Shown one piece after another: positions 33,818 to 41,826 of a stretch of DNA of 64,000 bases. The notes beneath the pieces were generated by a model, which made no database searches, was not told the origin of the DNA, and saw nothing but the letters and a program-made list of their open reading frames with translations. The stretch is from positions 1-64,000 of the forward strand of contig JBBSMX010000003.1 in NCBI GenBank assembly GCA_038232935.1, written 5' to 3'. A program made the translations under genes and the position numbers. This DNA is from JBBSMX01 sp038232935. Lineage in GTDB: Bacteria > Bacteroidota > Rhodothermia > Rhodothermales > JANQRZ01. Numbering within the stretch: the stretch's first letter is position 1; each line of letters starts with the position of its first letter.

Positions 33818-35542
33818 ATGAAGCTCAGAAAATCTCTCCTTATCGTTTTTGTAGGCGTGCTCGGTCTCGTGATCGGCATGCAGACGCGGGACGCCGCCTC
33901 CAGCGATCCCGGTACGGACAACCTCCGGAAGATCGAGGAGGCATTCAGTTTCATCAGCGGGAACTACGTCGAGCGCGTGGACTCGGCGAAGCTTTCTGAG
34001 GACGCTATCGAGGGGATGCTCAAAGGGCTTGACCCGCACTCGGTCTACATCGACGCGGAGAGTATGCGGCGCGTCCGCGAGAACTTCGAGGCGTCGTTCG
34101 AGGGCATCGGCATCTACTACGAGTTCCTCGAAGGCCCCGACGAGCGGGACACGCTCGCCGTGCTGATGCCGATCGCGGGCGGGCCGAGCGAGGAAGCCGG
34201 GCTGCTGGCCGGCGACCGCATCGTCCGCGTCAGCGACACCACGGCCATCGGGTGGGAAACGGCCGACGTGGAGAAGTACCTCAAGGGACCGAAGGGGACG
34301 AAGGTGGACGTGACCGTGCAGCGGCACGGGTACGAGCGCCCCCTCACCTTCACGATCACCCGCGACCAGATCCCGCTCAACACGGTGATCGCCGCGCACA
34401 TGATCGACGACAAGACGGGCTACATCAAGCTCCAGCGCTTCGCCCGGACGAGCTACGAGGAGTTCATGACCTCGTTGCGGAGCCTCGAAGCGCAGGGCAT
34501 GGAGCGGCTCGTCTTCGACCTCCGCGACAACGCGGGCGGCCTCATGGAGATGGCGATCCGCATCTCCGACGAGTTCCTCCCGGCCGACGGCATGATCGTC
34601 TACACCCGCAGCCGCCGCGGCGATTACAACCGCGAGTACCGTGCCCGGGCGGGCGGCTCGTTCGAGGACAAGCCGGTGATCGTGCTCGTCAACGAGAACT
34701 CCGCGAGCGCGAGCGAAATCGTGGCTGGCGCGCTGCAGGACCACGACCGCGCGCTCGTCGTCGGGCGTCGGACCTTCGGCAAAGGGCTCGTCCAGCAGCA
34801 GTTTCAGCTCGACGACGGCAGCGTGCTCCAGATGACGATCTCGCGCTACTACACGCCGGCCGGACGCCTCATCCAGACGCCCTATGACCGCGGCGCGGAC
34901 GAGGAGGACTACTACGCCTCGAAGGTCGAGCTAGCCAAGGCGGACCGCGACCTCGTCCAGCAGTTCATCGAGCATGCCCCGGGCGGCGGTGCGGTCGATG
35001 CGATGGAGCTGGCGGAGGACGTGCCGGATTCCCTCCGCTTTAAGACCGATGGCGGGCGCACCGTCTATGGCGGCGGCGGCATCCTCCCGGACTACCTCGT
35101 GCCCATGGACACGATCTCCGTCGCGCTGCGGACGGTGATCGCCCGGAGCCTCGACAGCGAGTTCTCCCGCGCGTACCTCGACGGGGCAGGCAGTGGACTT
35201 CGCGACGAGTGGCGGGGCCGGGAAAACGAGTTCATTCGCACCTACCAGCCCGACGACCAGCTCTTCCAGGCCTTTGTAGGCTACGCGAAGGAGCACGGCG
35301 TCAGCGTCGTAGACCAGATGCCGGATGACGACGGCGAGCGCGACGACGTGATCGCACGGTCCAAGCTTCAGGAGGCCCGACCGCAGATCGAGGCGCGGGT
35401 CAAGGCGTATCTCGCGCGCCGCCTCTTCGGCATCGAAGCGTTCTATCCCGTGGTGCAGACCATCGACCCGACGTTCCAGGAGGCGATGGGTCTGTGGCCG
35501 CAGGCTTCGGGCCTGGCCGTTGCGATGGGTCGCAGCCGGTAG
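33818..35542 (+). CDS. ctpA: S41 family C-terminal processing peptidase
   Basis: A 574-residue periplasmic serine protease. The N-terminus (LRKSLLIVFVGVLGLVIGMQ) is a signal anchor. Next are an S41 N-terminal helical region, a PDZ domain around residues 100-185 (EEAGLLAGDRIVRVSDTTA), and the catalytic core. The nucleophile is Ser297 in NENSASASEIV and the general base Lys322 in GRRTFGKGLVQQQ. A C-terminal extension of about 200 residues follows, as in Bacteroidota homologues. Such proteases trim C-termini of periplasmic or outer-membrane proteins. ATG 33818 is chosen from conservation. The 205-base spacer before it holds nothing recognised. Confidence 0.93.
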   Translation: MKLRKSLLIVFVGVLGLVIGMQTRDAASSDPGTDNLRKIEEAFSFISGNYVERVDSAKLSEDAIEGMLKGLDPHSVYIDAESMRRVRENFEASFEGIGIYYEFLEGPDERDTLAVLMPIAGGPSEEAGLLAGDRIVRVSDTTAIGWETADVEKYLKGPKGTKVDVTVQRHGYERPLTFTITRDQIPLNTVIAAHMIDDKTGYIKLQRFARTSYEEFMTSLRSLEAQGMERLVFDLRDNAGGLMEMAIRISDEFLPADGMIVYTRSRRGDYNREYRARAGGSFEDKPVIVLVNENSASASEIVAGALQDHDRALVVGRRTFGKGLVQQQFQLDDGSVLQMTISRYYTPAGRLIQTPYDRGADEEDYYASKVELAKADRDLVQQFIEHAPGGGAVDAMELAEDVPDSLRFKTDGGRTVYGGGGILPDYLVPMDTISVALRTVIARSLDSEFSRAYLDGAGSGLRDEWRGRENEFIRTYQPDDQLFQAFVGYAKEHGVSVVDQMPDDDGERDDVIARSKLQEARPQIEARVKAYLARRLFGIEAFYPVVQTIDPTFQEAMGLWPQASGLAVAMGRSR

Positions 35543-35571
35543 CGTGGGTGCCGACGCTATAATTTTTTATC

Positions 35572-35609
35572 GCGGGCGCGGCGGAGAGAGCAACTCCGCT
35601 GCGCCCGCT
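35572..35609. other. Long GC-rich hairpin downstream of ctpA
   Basis: 15-bp arms GCGGGCGCGGCGGAG and CTCCGCTGCGCCCGC (one G:U-type pair) with a 7-nt loop. The T-run TAATTTTTTAT is located before, not after, the stem, so it does not fit a standard intrinsic terminator for either strand. It may nevertheless mark the end of the ctpA transcript. Confidence 0.45.
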
Positions 35610-35694
35610 GTGTCTGAAGGGCTGCTTCCCCCACCTTAATCGCCCTTCTCGGGTGTTTCGGAACTCGATACAGGGCTCCGTCTGTTGTGTTGCG

Positions 35695-35723
35695 TTGACA
35701 ATCCCAGGTAGATTGGGGATATT
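35695..35723 (+). promoter_or_regulatory. Candidate sigma-70-like promoter of the exb operon
   Basis: TTGACA (35695-35700), a 17-base spacer, then GATATT (35718-35723), about 107 bases before the exbB start. The -35 is consensus and the -10 matches three of six. Bacteroidota primary sigma factors often use other elements, so this is tentative. Confidence 0.35.
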
Positions 35724-35829
35724 GAGGACCGCTCTGCGCCGTCCCACCCCTTCTGCCGGTGTATCAGGCCTGCTCGCGGCTCGTCTCTTCCTTTTCGTTG
35801 TTCACCCGCATCGCCCCCGGAGGTAATCT

Positions 35830-36591
35830 ATGAAGCTCTACTCGCTGGTCCTGTTGCTCCAAGAAGCTGCGACGGAGACCTCGTTCACCAACGAGCTGGT
35901 CCAACGTTTTAACGAAGGCGGCGGGTTCATGTGGCCCGTGCTGATCTGTCTCGTCATCGGCCTCGCCATCGGCATCGAACGAATCATCACGCTCAACATG
36001 GCCGACACGAACACGCGCAAGTTCCTCGCCAGTGTGAAGACTGCCCTGGACGAAGGGGGCATCAGCCGCGCCCTCGAAGTCTGCGAAAACACGCGCGGCC
36101 CCGTCGCCAGCGTGTTCCACGCCGGCCTCCTGCGCGCCGACGAAGGCATCACTGCTGTGGAGAAGGCCGTCGTCTCGTACGGCTCGATCGAGATGAGCTT
36201 CCTCGAGCGCGGCCTCGTGTGGCTGAGCCTGTTCATCTCAGCCGCTCCTATGCTCGGGTTCCTCGGAACCGTGTGGGGCATGGTCCAGGCTTTCGATGCC
36301 ATCGAGGAGGCCGGCGACATCTCGCCGAGCCTCGTCGCCGGCGGTATCAAAGTCGCGCTGCTGACGACGGTCGCGGGCCTCATCGTCGCGCTCGTCCTGC
36401 AGTTCTTCTACAACTACGCCGTCTCCAAGATCGACCGGATCGTGGTCGAGATGGAGGAGGCGTCGGTCGAGTTGATCGACTCGCTCGTGCTGATGGAGGG
36501 GGGCCGCCCGTTGGCTGAGCCCGTCGCCGTGAAGAGCATCCCGCGCCCGGCCTCGGACGCTGGCGACGACCTTACCGGCACGCGCATCTGA
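35830..36591 (+). CDS. exbB: MotA/TolQ/ExbB proton channel family protein
   Basis: A 253-residue inner-membrane protein with three transmembrane helices (MWPVLICLVIGLAIGIERII, LVWLSLFISAAPMLGFLGTVWG, VALLTTVAGLIVALVLQFFYN) and a cytoplasmic loop between the first two. The APMLGFLGTVWGM block with the following TTVAGL is the family signature. With ExbD it forms the proton-driven motor energising TonB or a related envelope system. A clear Shine-Dalgarno (GGAGGT, 35819-35824) lies six bases before the ATG, unusual in this window. It is first of a four-gene set: exbB, small membrane protein, exbD1, exbD2. Confidence 0.92.
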   Translation: MKLYSLVLLLQEAATETSFTNELVQRFNEGGGFMWPVLICLVIGLAIGIERIITLNMADTNTRKFLASVKTALDEGGISRALEVCENTRGPVASVFHAGLLRADEGITAVEKAVVSYGSIEMSFLERGLVWLSLFISAAPMLGFLGTVWGMVQAFDAIEEAGDISPSLVAGGIKVALLTTVAGLIVALVLQFFYNYAVSKIDRIVVEMEEASVELIDSLVLMEGGRPLAEPVAVKSIPRPASDAGDDLTGTRI

Positions 36592-36611
36592 GGCCTCGCT
36601 GCTGTCCCGTG

Positions 36612-36657
36612 GTAGGGGTGCCGGCTCCGGTCGCCCCTACCATCACTGCGCCCCTAC
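36612..36657. repeat. GTAGGGGC-type palindrome, copy 4, with extra half-site
   Basis: GTAGGGGTGCCGG ... CCGGTCGCCCCTAC (36612-36640), nearly palindromic, followed nine bases later by a second right half GCCCCTAC (36650-36657). It lies between exbB and the small membrane-protein gene. The centre resembles copy 2 (CCGG core). Confidence 0.75.
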
Positions 36658-36682
36658 CTTCACTCTAGAACGGACTGACACT

Positions 36683-36970
36683 ATGGAAGGGCTCGTTCCC
36701 ATCGCTATCTGGTTGTCGCTGGCGATGCTCGCCATCGGTTTCCTCGTCGTCATCGTCTTCGGGATCAAAAGCCTGGCCTCTGGGAAACACCGGCTCTGGT
36801 CGGTTGCAGCGATGTTGCTCCCGCTCGTGGTCTTCGGCATCTGCTACGTCATCAGCCTAGGAAACCCGGACCCGGCTACCGCCGCCGCGATCCTGACGGC
36901 GATCGTCCTGCTCGCCGCCGGAGTCATCGCCGTCCTCATTACCGGCGTCAAAGGCATCATCGGCTTCTAG
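36683..36970 (+). CDS. Small membrane protein in the exb cluster
   Basis: A 95-residue protein that is almost entirely hydrophobic, with three predicted transmembrane helices: IAIWLSLAMLAIGFLVVIVF, LWSVAAMLLPLVVFGICYVI and TAAAILTAIVLLAAGVIAVL. No charged membrane residue or known family motif was recognised. Its place between exbB and two exbD genes, all in one direction, suggests a component or assembly factor of that envelope motor; this is inference from context only. Confidence 0.7.
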   Translation: MEGLVPIAIWLSLAMLAIGFLVVIVFGIKSLASGKHRLWSVAAMLLPLVVFGICYVISLGNPDPATAAAILTAIVLLAAGVIAVLITGVKGIIGF

Positions 36971-37063
36971 AGGCGGGAGGCTGCCGGCGCACACGAAGCC
37001 CCCGGCGCGTCTCGTTCTACTCTTCCCTCGGAAGCCTTCCTCGTCCCTAATCCCTACCGCGTC

Positions 37064-37645
37064 ATGGGTCTGCTCAAGCGCCGCACCAGCCGCGAGGCCG
37101 AAATCCCTACCGCCTCGATGGCGGACATCGCGTTCCTCCTGCTGATCTTCTTCCTCGTCACGACTACCATCGACGTGGACACAGGGATCTACATGGAACT
37201 GCCGCCGCCGCTTGACGAGAACACCCCGCCGCCGGAGATCCCGGACCGTAACATCCTCACGGTCCTCGTAAACTCACAGGGCGACGTGCTCCTCGAAAAA
37301 GAGTTCGTCCAAATCAACGACATCCGTCCGAGCGTCAAGCGCTTCGTGGCGAACCGGGGCGCGGACCCGACGCTCTCGGACAGCCCGGGCAAGGCCATCG
37401 TTTCCTTCAAGACAGAGCGGCAGTCGAAGTACGAGCAGTACGTCAAGGTGCTCGACGAGATCAAGATGGGCTTCAACGAGCTTCGTAGCGAGGAGGCGCG
37501 GGCGCGCGGCTTCCGTGACTACGCCGACTACCGAGCCCGCCTCCCCGAAGGGGCCGAAGACGAAATCTCGGCGGAGTACCCCTACCGCATTTCAATCGCC
37601 GAGCCCGACGCCACGAACCCCTCCGCTGAGGGGACCGGGGCCTGA
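37064..37645 (+). CDS. exbD: ExbD/TolR family protein (first copy)
   Basis: A 193-residue protein with one N-terminal transmembrane helix. EIPTASMADIAFLLLIFFLVTT contains the conserved Asp that carries protons through the ExbB channel. The periplasmic part has the ExbD beta-alpha pattern but carries an acidic linker (PPPLDENTPPPEIPDRN) and extra loops, so it is longer than the second copy (150 residues). Two unequal exbD genes in tandem are common in Bacteroidota. Together with exbB it should power a TonB-type or gliding/secretion-type envelope process. Confidence 0.9.
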   Translation: MGLLKRRTSREAEIPTASMADIAFLLLIFFLVTTTIDVDTGIYMELPPPLDENTPPPEIPDRNILTVLVNSQGDVLLEKEFVQINDIRPSVKRFVANRGADPTLSDSPGKAIVSFKTERQSKYEQYVKVLDEIKMGFNELRSEEARARGFRDYADYRARLPEGAEDEISAEYPYRISIAEPDATNPSAEGTGA

Positions 37646-37684
37646 GTGCTCGCGCCGCCTCTCACCTGACTGCTAACGACGCCC

Positions 37685-38137
37685 ATGTCGGTTCACTTCA
37701 AAAAGAAAGCCCGCGCCAAGCAGGAGATCCCGACGGCCTCGCTGCCGGACATCATCTTCATGCTGCTCATCTTCTTCATGGTCACGACGGTGCTTCGTGA
37801 GGTGGACCTGAAGGTGCGCGTCCAACTTCCGGATGCCGAGGCGATCCAGAAGATCGAGCAGAAGCGGCTCGTCTCGTACGTCTACATCGGGCCGGAGAAG
37901 CTCGCCGGCAACCAGCTCGGCGAGAACCGCGTGCAGATCGACGACGCGCTCATTCCAGTGATGACCGAGATCCGGCAAATCTTATTCCGCCGGCTCCAGG
38001 ATGAGCCCCGCACCATCATCTCGCTCCGTGTGGACGAGGAGTCGGAAACGGGCATCCTCTACGACGTACAGCAGGAGCTGCGCGAGGCAGGGACGCTGCG
38101 TATCAATTATTCGACAAAGCGCCTGAGCCCGTCGTAG
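37685..38137 (+). CDS. exbD: ExbD/TolR family protein (second copy)
   Basis: A 150-residue partner of the preceding gene. The N-terminal helix KQEIPTASLPDIIFMLLIFFMVTT has the channel Asp, and the periplasmic domain (VRVQLPDAEAIQKIEQKRLV, TIISLRVDEESETGILYDVQ) is the usual short ExbD fold. It ends the cluster; an intrinsic terminator follows 36 bases later. The difference in size from the first copy suggests a heteromeric ExbD assembly. Confidence 0.9.
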   Translation: MSVHFKKKARAKQEIPTASLPDIIFMLLIFFMVTTVLREVDLKVRVQLPDAEAIQKIEQKRLVSYVYIGPEKLAGNQLGENRVQIDDALIPVMTEIRQILFRRLQDEPRTIISLRVDEESETGILYDVQQELREAGTLRINYSTKRLSPS

Positions 38138-38173
38138 GGCGCCCGCCCCGATCCTATCTTTCTAGACGAAACG

Positions 38174-38198
38174 AGCCCTGCCGAGTGCAGGGCTTTTT
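38174..38198 (+). terminator. Rho-independent terminator of the exb operon
   Basis: Exact 8-bp stem AGCCCTGC / GCAGGGCT (38174-38181, 38187-38194), five-base loop CGAGT, then TTTTT. This is the clearest intrinsic terminator on the plus strand in the window. Confidence 0.9.
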
Positions 38199-38230
38199 CG
38201 TTACGCACCGCCCGTCTATTCCCCTCTCCC

Positions 38231-39250
38231 ATGGCCTACTCCATCACCCTGTTGCCTGGCGACGGCATCGGCCCCGAAGTCACGAACGCTACCCTCCGCG
38301 TCCTCGAAGCCACCGGCCTCGATTTCGATTGGGACGAGCAGGTGGCGGGGATGGCGGCGTATGAAACGGGCGGCGACCCGCTGCCCGAGGCCGTGGTGGA
38401 TTCTATTCGGCGCAACGGGATCGCGCTGAAAGGGCCACTCACTACGCCCGTCGGCACCGGCTTTCGGAGCGCGAACGTGAAGCTCCGGCAGGTGCTGGAC
38501 CTCTACGCCAACGTCCGCCCGTGCGTCTCGCTGCCGAACACGCGGGCGCGCTACGAGAACATCGACCTGCTCATCTTCCGCGAGAACACGGAGGGCCTCT
38601 ACGCCGGGATCGAGTACTTCGATGAGCGCAACCAGATTGCCGACTCGATTGCCCGCGTGACCCGCAAGGGGTCGGAGAAGATCATTCGCTTCGCCTTCGA
38701 GCAGGCGACGAAGATGGACCGCAAGCGGATCACGCTCGTCCACAAGGCGAACATCCTCAAGAAGACGGGCGGGATGTTTTTGGATATCGGCCGCGAGATT
38801 TCACGGGACTACCCGGAGATGGAGTTCGATGACCGGATCGTGGACAACATGGCGATGCAGCTCGTCGTCTATCCCGAGCGCTACGACTGCATCGTGACGA
38901 CGAACCTGTTCGGGGACATCCTGAGCGACCTCGCGGCTGGGCTCGTCGGCGGCCTCGGCGTGACGGGCGGTGCCAACATCGGCGACGAGTACGCGGTCTT
39001 CGAGGCTGTGCACGGCTCGGCCCCGGACATCGCCGGGCAGGGCAAAGCGAACCCGACCGCGATGATCCGCTCGGGCGAGATGATGCTCCGCTACCTCGGC
39101 GAAAAGGCAGCGGCCAACGCCATCGGCGACGCGATCCATGAGGTGTACGCTGAGGGTACGCACCTCACCTCCGACCTCGGCGGCTCCGTCTCGACGGACG
39201 AGTTCGCTGCTCACCTCGGCGAGCGCGTCGCCTCGCACGTCGCAGCCTGA
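38231..39250 (+). CDS. Isocitrate/isopropylmalate dehydrogenase family, probably NAD-type isocitrate dehydrogenase
   Basis: A 339-residue decarboxylating dehydrogenase. The N-terminal LPGDGIGPEV, substrate loop LKGPLTTPVGTGFRSANVKLR, RPCVSLPNTRARYENIDLLIFRENTEGLYAGIE, catalytic Lys in HKANILKKTGGMF, and the metal-binding Asp pair in TTNLFGDILSDLAAG are all present. EAVHGSAPDIAGQGKANPTA is the cofactor loop. FRENTEGLYAGIE and the NVKLR motif favour isocitrate over isopropylmalate; the adenine-site residues suggest NAD. It would feed the TCA cycle. It stands alone after the exb terminator. Confidence 0.85.
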   Translation: MAYSITLLPGDGIGPEVTNATLRVLEATGLDFDWDEQVAGMAAYETGGDPLPEAVVDSIRRNGIALKGPLTTPVGTGFRSANVKLRQVLDLYANVRPCVSLPNTRARYENIDLLIFRENTEGLYAGIEYFDERNQIADSIARVTRKGSEKIIRFAFEQATKMDRKRITLVHKANILKKTGGMFLDIGREISRDYPEMEFDDRIVDNMAMQLVVYPERYDCIVTTNLFGDILSDLAAGLVGGLGVTGGANIGDEYAVFEAVHGSAPDIAGQGKANPTAMIRSGEMMLRYLGEKAAANAIGDAIHEVYAEGTHLTSDLGGSVSTDEFAAHLGERVASHVAA

Positions 39251-39314
39251 CCTCTCTTCGTACTACTCTCCCGCAGGGGGACGACGGACCGAGTCCCCAC
39301 TGCGCTTTGAACCG

Positions 39315-39740
39315 ATGATTCAACGCCTTCAGTCCCTCTACCTCCTGTTCGCCGCTGCCTTCCTCGCGCTCTTCCTCGTCGTCGGGGGGGTGTGGCGCAC
39401 CGTGATCGCCGTAACCTATCCCTGGGTGACGCCGGTCTCGATCACGCTGTGCGGGTTCGCGGCGCTCGCGGCGCTCGTGGCCGTGTTCCTGTACAAGGAC
39501 CGCAAGACGCAGCGGAAGGTGGTGCTGGCCGCGCAGTGGCTGGACCTCGCGCTCGTGGTCGTCCTCGTGGGGTGCCTCGCCGCGCTCAACCTCCGCGCCG
39601 AGGTGGTCCTCGGAGTGGATGCTACGGCGGCCTATCTCACGCTCCTCCTGCCCATCGTGGCGTACGTCTTCCTCCGACTCGCCCGTGGCGGAGTGGAGAA
39701 AGACATCGCCCTCGTCCGCTCCATGGACCGGCTGCGATAG
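39315..39740 (+). CDS. DUF4293 family membrane protein
   Basis: A 141-residue protein with four hydrophobic segments, beginning MIQRLQSLYLLFAAAFLALF as DUF4293 proteins of Bacteroidota do. Other helices are PVSITLCGFAALAALVAVFL, LDLALVVVLVGCLAALNL and AYLTLLLPIVAYVFLRLARG, and the basic tail EKDIALVRSMDRLR is family-typical. The function is unknown. ATG 39315 is taken in place of the earlier in-frame ATG at 39138, which lies inside the preceding gene. Confidence 0.82.
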   Translation: MIQRLQSLYLLFAAAFLALFLVVGGVWRTVIAVTYPWVTPVSITLCGFAALAALVAVFLYKDRKTQRKVVLAAQWLDLALVVVLVGCLAALNLRAEVVLGVDATAAYLTLLLPIVAYVFLRLARGGVEKDIALVRSMDRLR

Positions 39741-39755
39741 GGCGCTCCGTGCCGG

Positions 39756-39843
39756 TTGTTAGTTTCTGGCTTTTCGTTCCTGGTTAATGAAGACGATCGA
39801 GCGCGCCCAACCAGAAACGAGAGACGAGAAACCGGAAACTGAA
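39756..39843. repeat. Heptameric hairpin repeat, locus G (covers the EamA start)
   Basis: Left arm GTTAGTT TCTGGCT TTTCGTT CCTGGTT; right arm AACCAGA AACGAGA GACGAGA AACCGGA AACTGAA. Period 7, inverted arms, AT-richer than the flanks. The loop contains the ATG of the downstream permease, and the right arm is translated as its N-terminus. Confidence 0.8.
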
Positions 39844-40719
39844 GTCCCGCCTCGGGTCTGGCTCATCCTCATCGTCGGGCTCGTCTCGCTCGGGATCAGC
39901 GCGATCCTCATCCGGTTCGCCAGCTCGGCACCCGGCCTTGCCATCGCCGTCTGGCGAACGGTGTTCGCGACCGTGCTGCTGGCACCCTTCGCGCTGCCGA
40001 AGATCGGGCCGGAGGTGCGGCGGTTCACGGGGCGGGATTGGCGGCTGATCCTCACGGCTGGCGTTTTCCTCGGGCTCCATTTCATCGTGTGGATCGAGTC
40101 GCTATACCACACGAGTGTGGCGAGCGCCACGGTGCTGGTGACGACGAGCCCGCTGTTCATCGCCGTCCTCGGCTTTCTCGTCCTGCGCGAGCGGCTGGCG
40201 CTGCGGACCGTCGTGGCGATTGTGGTGGCGGTAGTGGGGGCGGCGCTCATCGGGCTGGGCGATGCCTCCGACGCGGCCTTTCCGAATGCGGTGCTCGGCA
40301 ACGGCCTCGCGCTCACGGCATCGTTGCTGGTGGCGGTCTACCTGCTGATCGGCCGCGCTGTGCGGCAGCACACCTCGTTTCTCGCGTACCTCTTCCCGCT
40401 GTACGCGACGGCGGCGGCGACGATCCTCGCCGTTGCGCTCGTGCGCGGCACGCCGCTCGTGCAGCCGTGGCCGATCCTCGCGCTCTGTCTGGCGATGGCG
40501 GTGCTGCCCCAACTCATCGGGCACGGCTCGTTCAACTACGCCGTGAAGTACTTCCCGGCGGCCCTGCTCGGCCTGCTGTCCCTCGCGGAGCCCATCGTGT
40601 CCTCGATCCTCGCGTCCGTGCTGTTCGGCGAGGTGCCGGGGCCGCTCGCCCTTCTGGGCATGGTGGTGGTGGTGGGGTCGATCGCCGTCGTGTTCGCCCC
40701 GCGCCTGCGCCGCTCGTAG
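39787..40719 (+). CDS. EamA-type drug/metabolite transporter (DMT superfamily)
   Basis: A 310-residue permease with ten hydrophobic helices arranged as two EamA repeats. The first contains VSLGISAILIRFASSAPGLA and the conserved WRTVFATVLLAPF; LHFIVWIESLYHTSVASATV and PLFIAVLGFLVLRERL are the repeat-one end. The second contains FNYAVKYFPAALLGLLSLAEPIVSSILA and VLFGEVPGP. Substrate unknown. The first 19 residues (MKTIERAQPETRDEKPETE) are hydrophilic and encoded by heptameric hairpin G; homologues usually start close to the first helix. A start further downstream lacks an ATG before the membrane segment, so translation from 39787 is likely. Confidence 0.87.
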   Translation: MKTIERAQPETRDEKPETEVPPRVWLILIVGLVSLGISAILIRFASSAPGLAIAVWRTVFATVLLAPFALPKIGPEVRRFTGRDWRLILTAGVFLGLHFIVWIESLYHTSVASATVLVTTSPLFIAVLGFLVLRERLALRTVVAIVVAVVGAALIGLGDASDAAFPNAVLGNGLALTASLLVAVYLLIGRAVRQHTSFLAYLFPLYATAAATILAVALVRGTPLVQPWPILALCLAMAVLPQLIGHGSFNYAVKYFPAALLGLLSLAEPIVSSILASVLFGEVPGPLALLGMVVVVGSIAVVFAPRLRRS

Positions 40720-40727
40720 GCGTGGCG

Positions 40728-41756
40728 TTACGGCAGCGGGCGGAAGTGTTCTGCCGGTAGATCGTCGAACGTTTTGTGGCCGCCGAGGAAATAATCACGG
40801 ACGATGCTGGCGTCGTAGGGCGGGAGGACGAGGGGCTCGTCGTCCGATGGCGGCGTGTAGTGCTTCCGCAGTTTTCGGAAGTCGAAATGTGCCCGGCGGA
40901 TGGCATCGACCTCGGCGAGGCGGCCGGCGGCGAGGGCGCGCGCGGCAGCGAGCGTGTCGAGGGCGTAGCGGCCGACGACGACGCGGCGGAAGTGACGGGG
41001 CGGGAGGTTCTTCCAGAGCAGCAGGAAGCTGTTGCGGAAATTGTAGTACGTCTTGCGCGGGTTGCCCTGGGGGAGCGAGCCGCCGCCGATGTGGTAGACC
41101 TCGCTCCGGGGCTCGACGCGGACGCGCCACCCCGCCCGCCACAGCCGCCAGCACAGGTCGATCTCTTCCATGTGCATCACGAACCGCTCGTCCAGCAGCC
41201 CCACCTCGTCGAGGGCGGACCGCCGGAGGAGGAGCGCGGCCCCCGTCGCCCAAAACACGTCGCGCGCGTCGTCATACTGCCCCCCGTCTCGCTCCAGCGT
41301 GTCGAAGACCCGTCCGCGCGTGAAGGGATAGGCGTAGCGGTCGAGAAAGCCGCCGCTCGCGCCGGCGTACTCGAACCGCTCGCGGTCGTCGTACTGAAGC
41401 AGCTTGGGCTGCACGGCAGCGACGTCCGGTTGCGCCTCCATCGCCTCCACGAGCGGCGTCAGCCAGCCCGGCGGCACCTCGACGTCGTTGTTCAGCAGGC
41501 AGACGTACGCGCCCGTCGTGTGGGGGATCGCCTCGTTGTTGCCCCGGCAGAACAGCCAGTTCTCCGGATGCCGCACGACCTTCACGGACGGGAATTGCTC
41601 GGCCACCCACTCGGTCGATCCGTCTGTCGAAGCATTGTCTGCGAGGACGATTTCGAGGTCGGGATAGTCTGTGGCGACGGCGGATGGGAGGCACTGCCGG
41701 AGGAGCGGCAGCGCGTTCCAGCTCACGATGACGATGGAGACGCGGGGGAGAGGCAT
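40728..41756 (-). CDS. Glycosyltransferase family 2 (rhamnosyltransferase-like)
   Basis: A 342-residue GT-A transferase. Motifs are VSIVIVSWNALPLLRQCLPS, IVLADNASTDGSTEWVA, VYHIGGGSLPQGNPRKTYYNF and the acidic CLLNNDVEVPPGWLTPL; the ATGAALLLRRSALDEVGLLDERF block follows. This layout is typical of GT2 enzymes that add rhamnose or other sugars to surface polysaccharide or lipid-linked acceptors. Stop 8 bp from the convergent EamA gene. No other polysaccharide genes are adjacent. Confidence 0.85.
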   Translation of the reverse strand: MPLPRVSIVIVSWNALPLLRQCLPSAVATDYPDLEIVLADNASTDGSTEWVAEQFPSVKVVRHPENWLFCRGNNEAIPHTTGAYVCLLNNDVEVPPGWLTPLVEAMEAQPDVAAVQPKLLQYDDRERFEYAGASGGFLDRYAYPFTRGRVFDTLERDGGQYDDARDVFWATGAALLLRRSALDEVGLLDERFVMHMEEIDLCWRLWRAGWRVRVEPRSEVYHIGGGSLPQGNPRKTYYNFRNSFLLLWKNLPPRHFRRVVVGRYALDTLAAARALAAGRLAEVDAIRRAHFDFRKLRKHYTPPSDDEPLVLPPYDASIVRDYFLGGHKTFDDLPAEHFRPLP

Positions 41757-41826
41757 GGGGCAGACGCAGCGAGGGCCGGGAATCTACGCGATCCCCGGCC
41801 CCGGTGCCTGCTGGTACGGACTGTGC

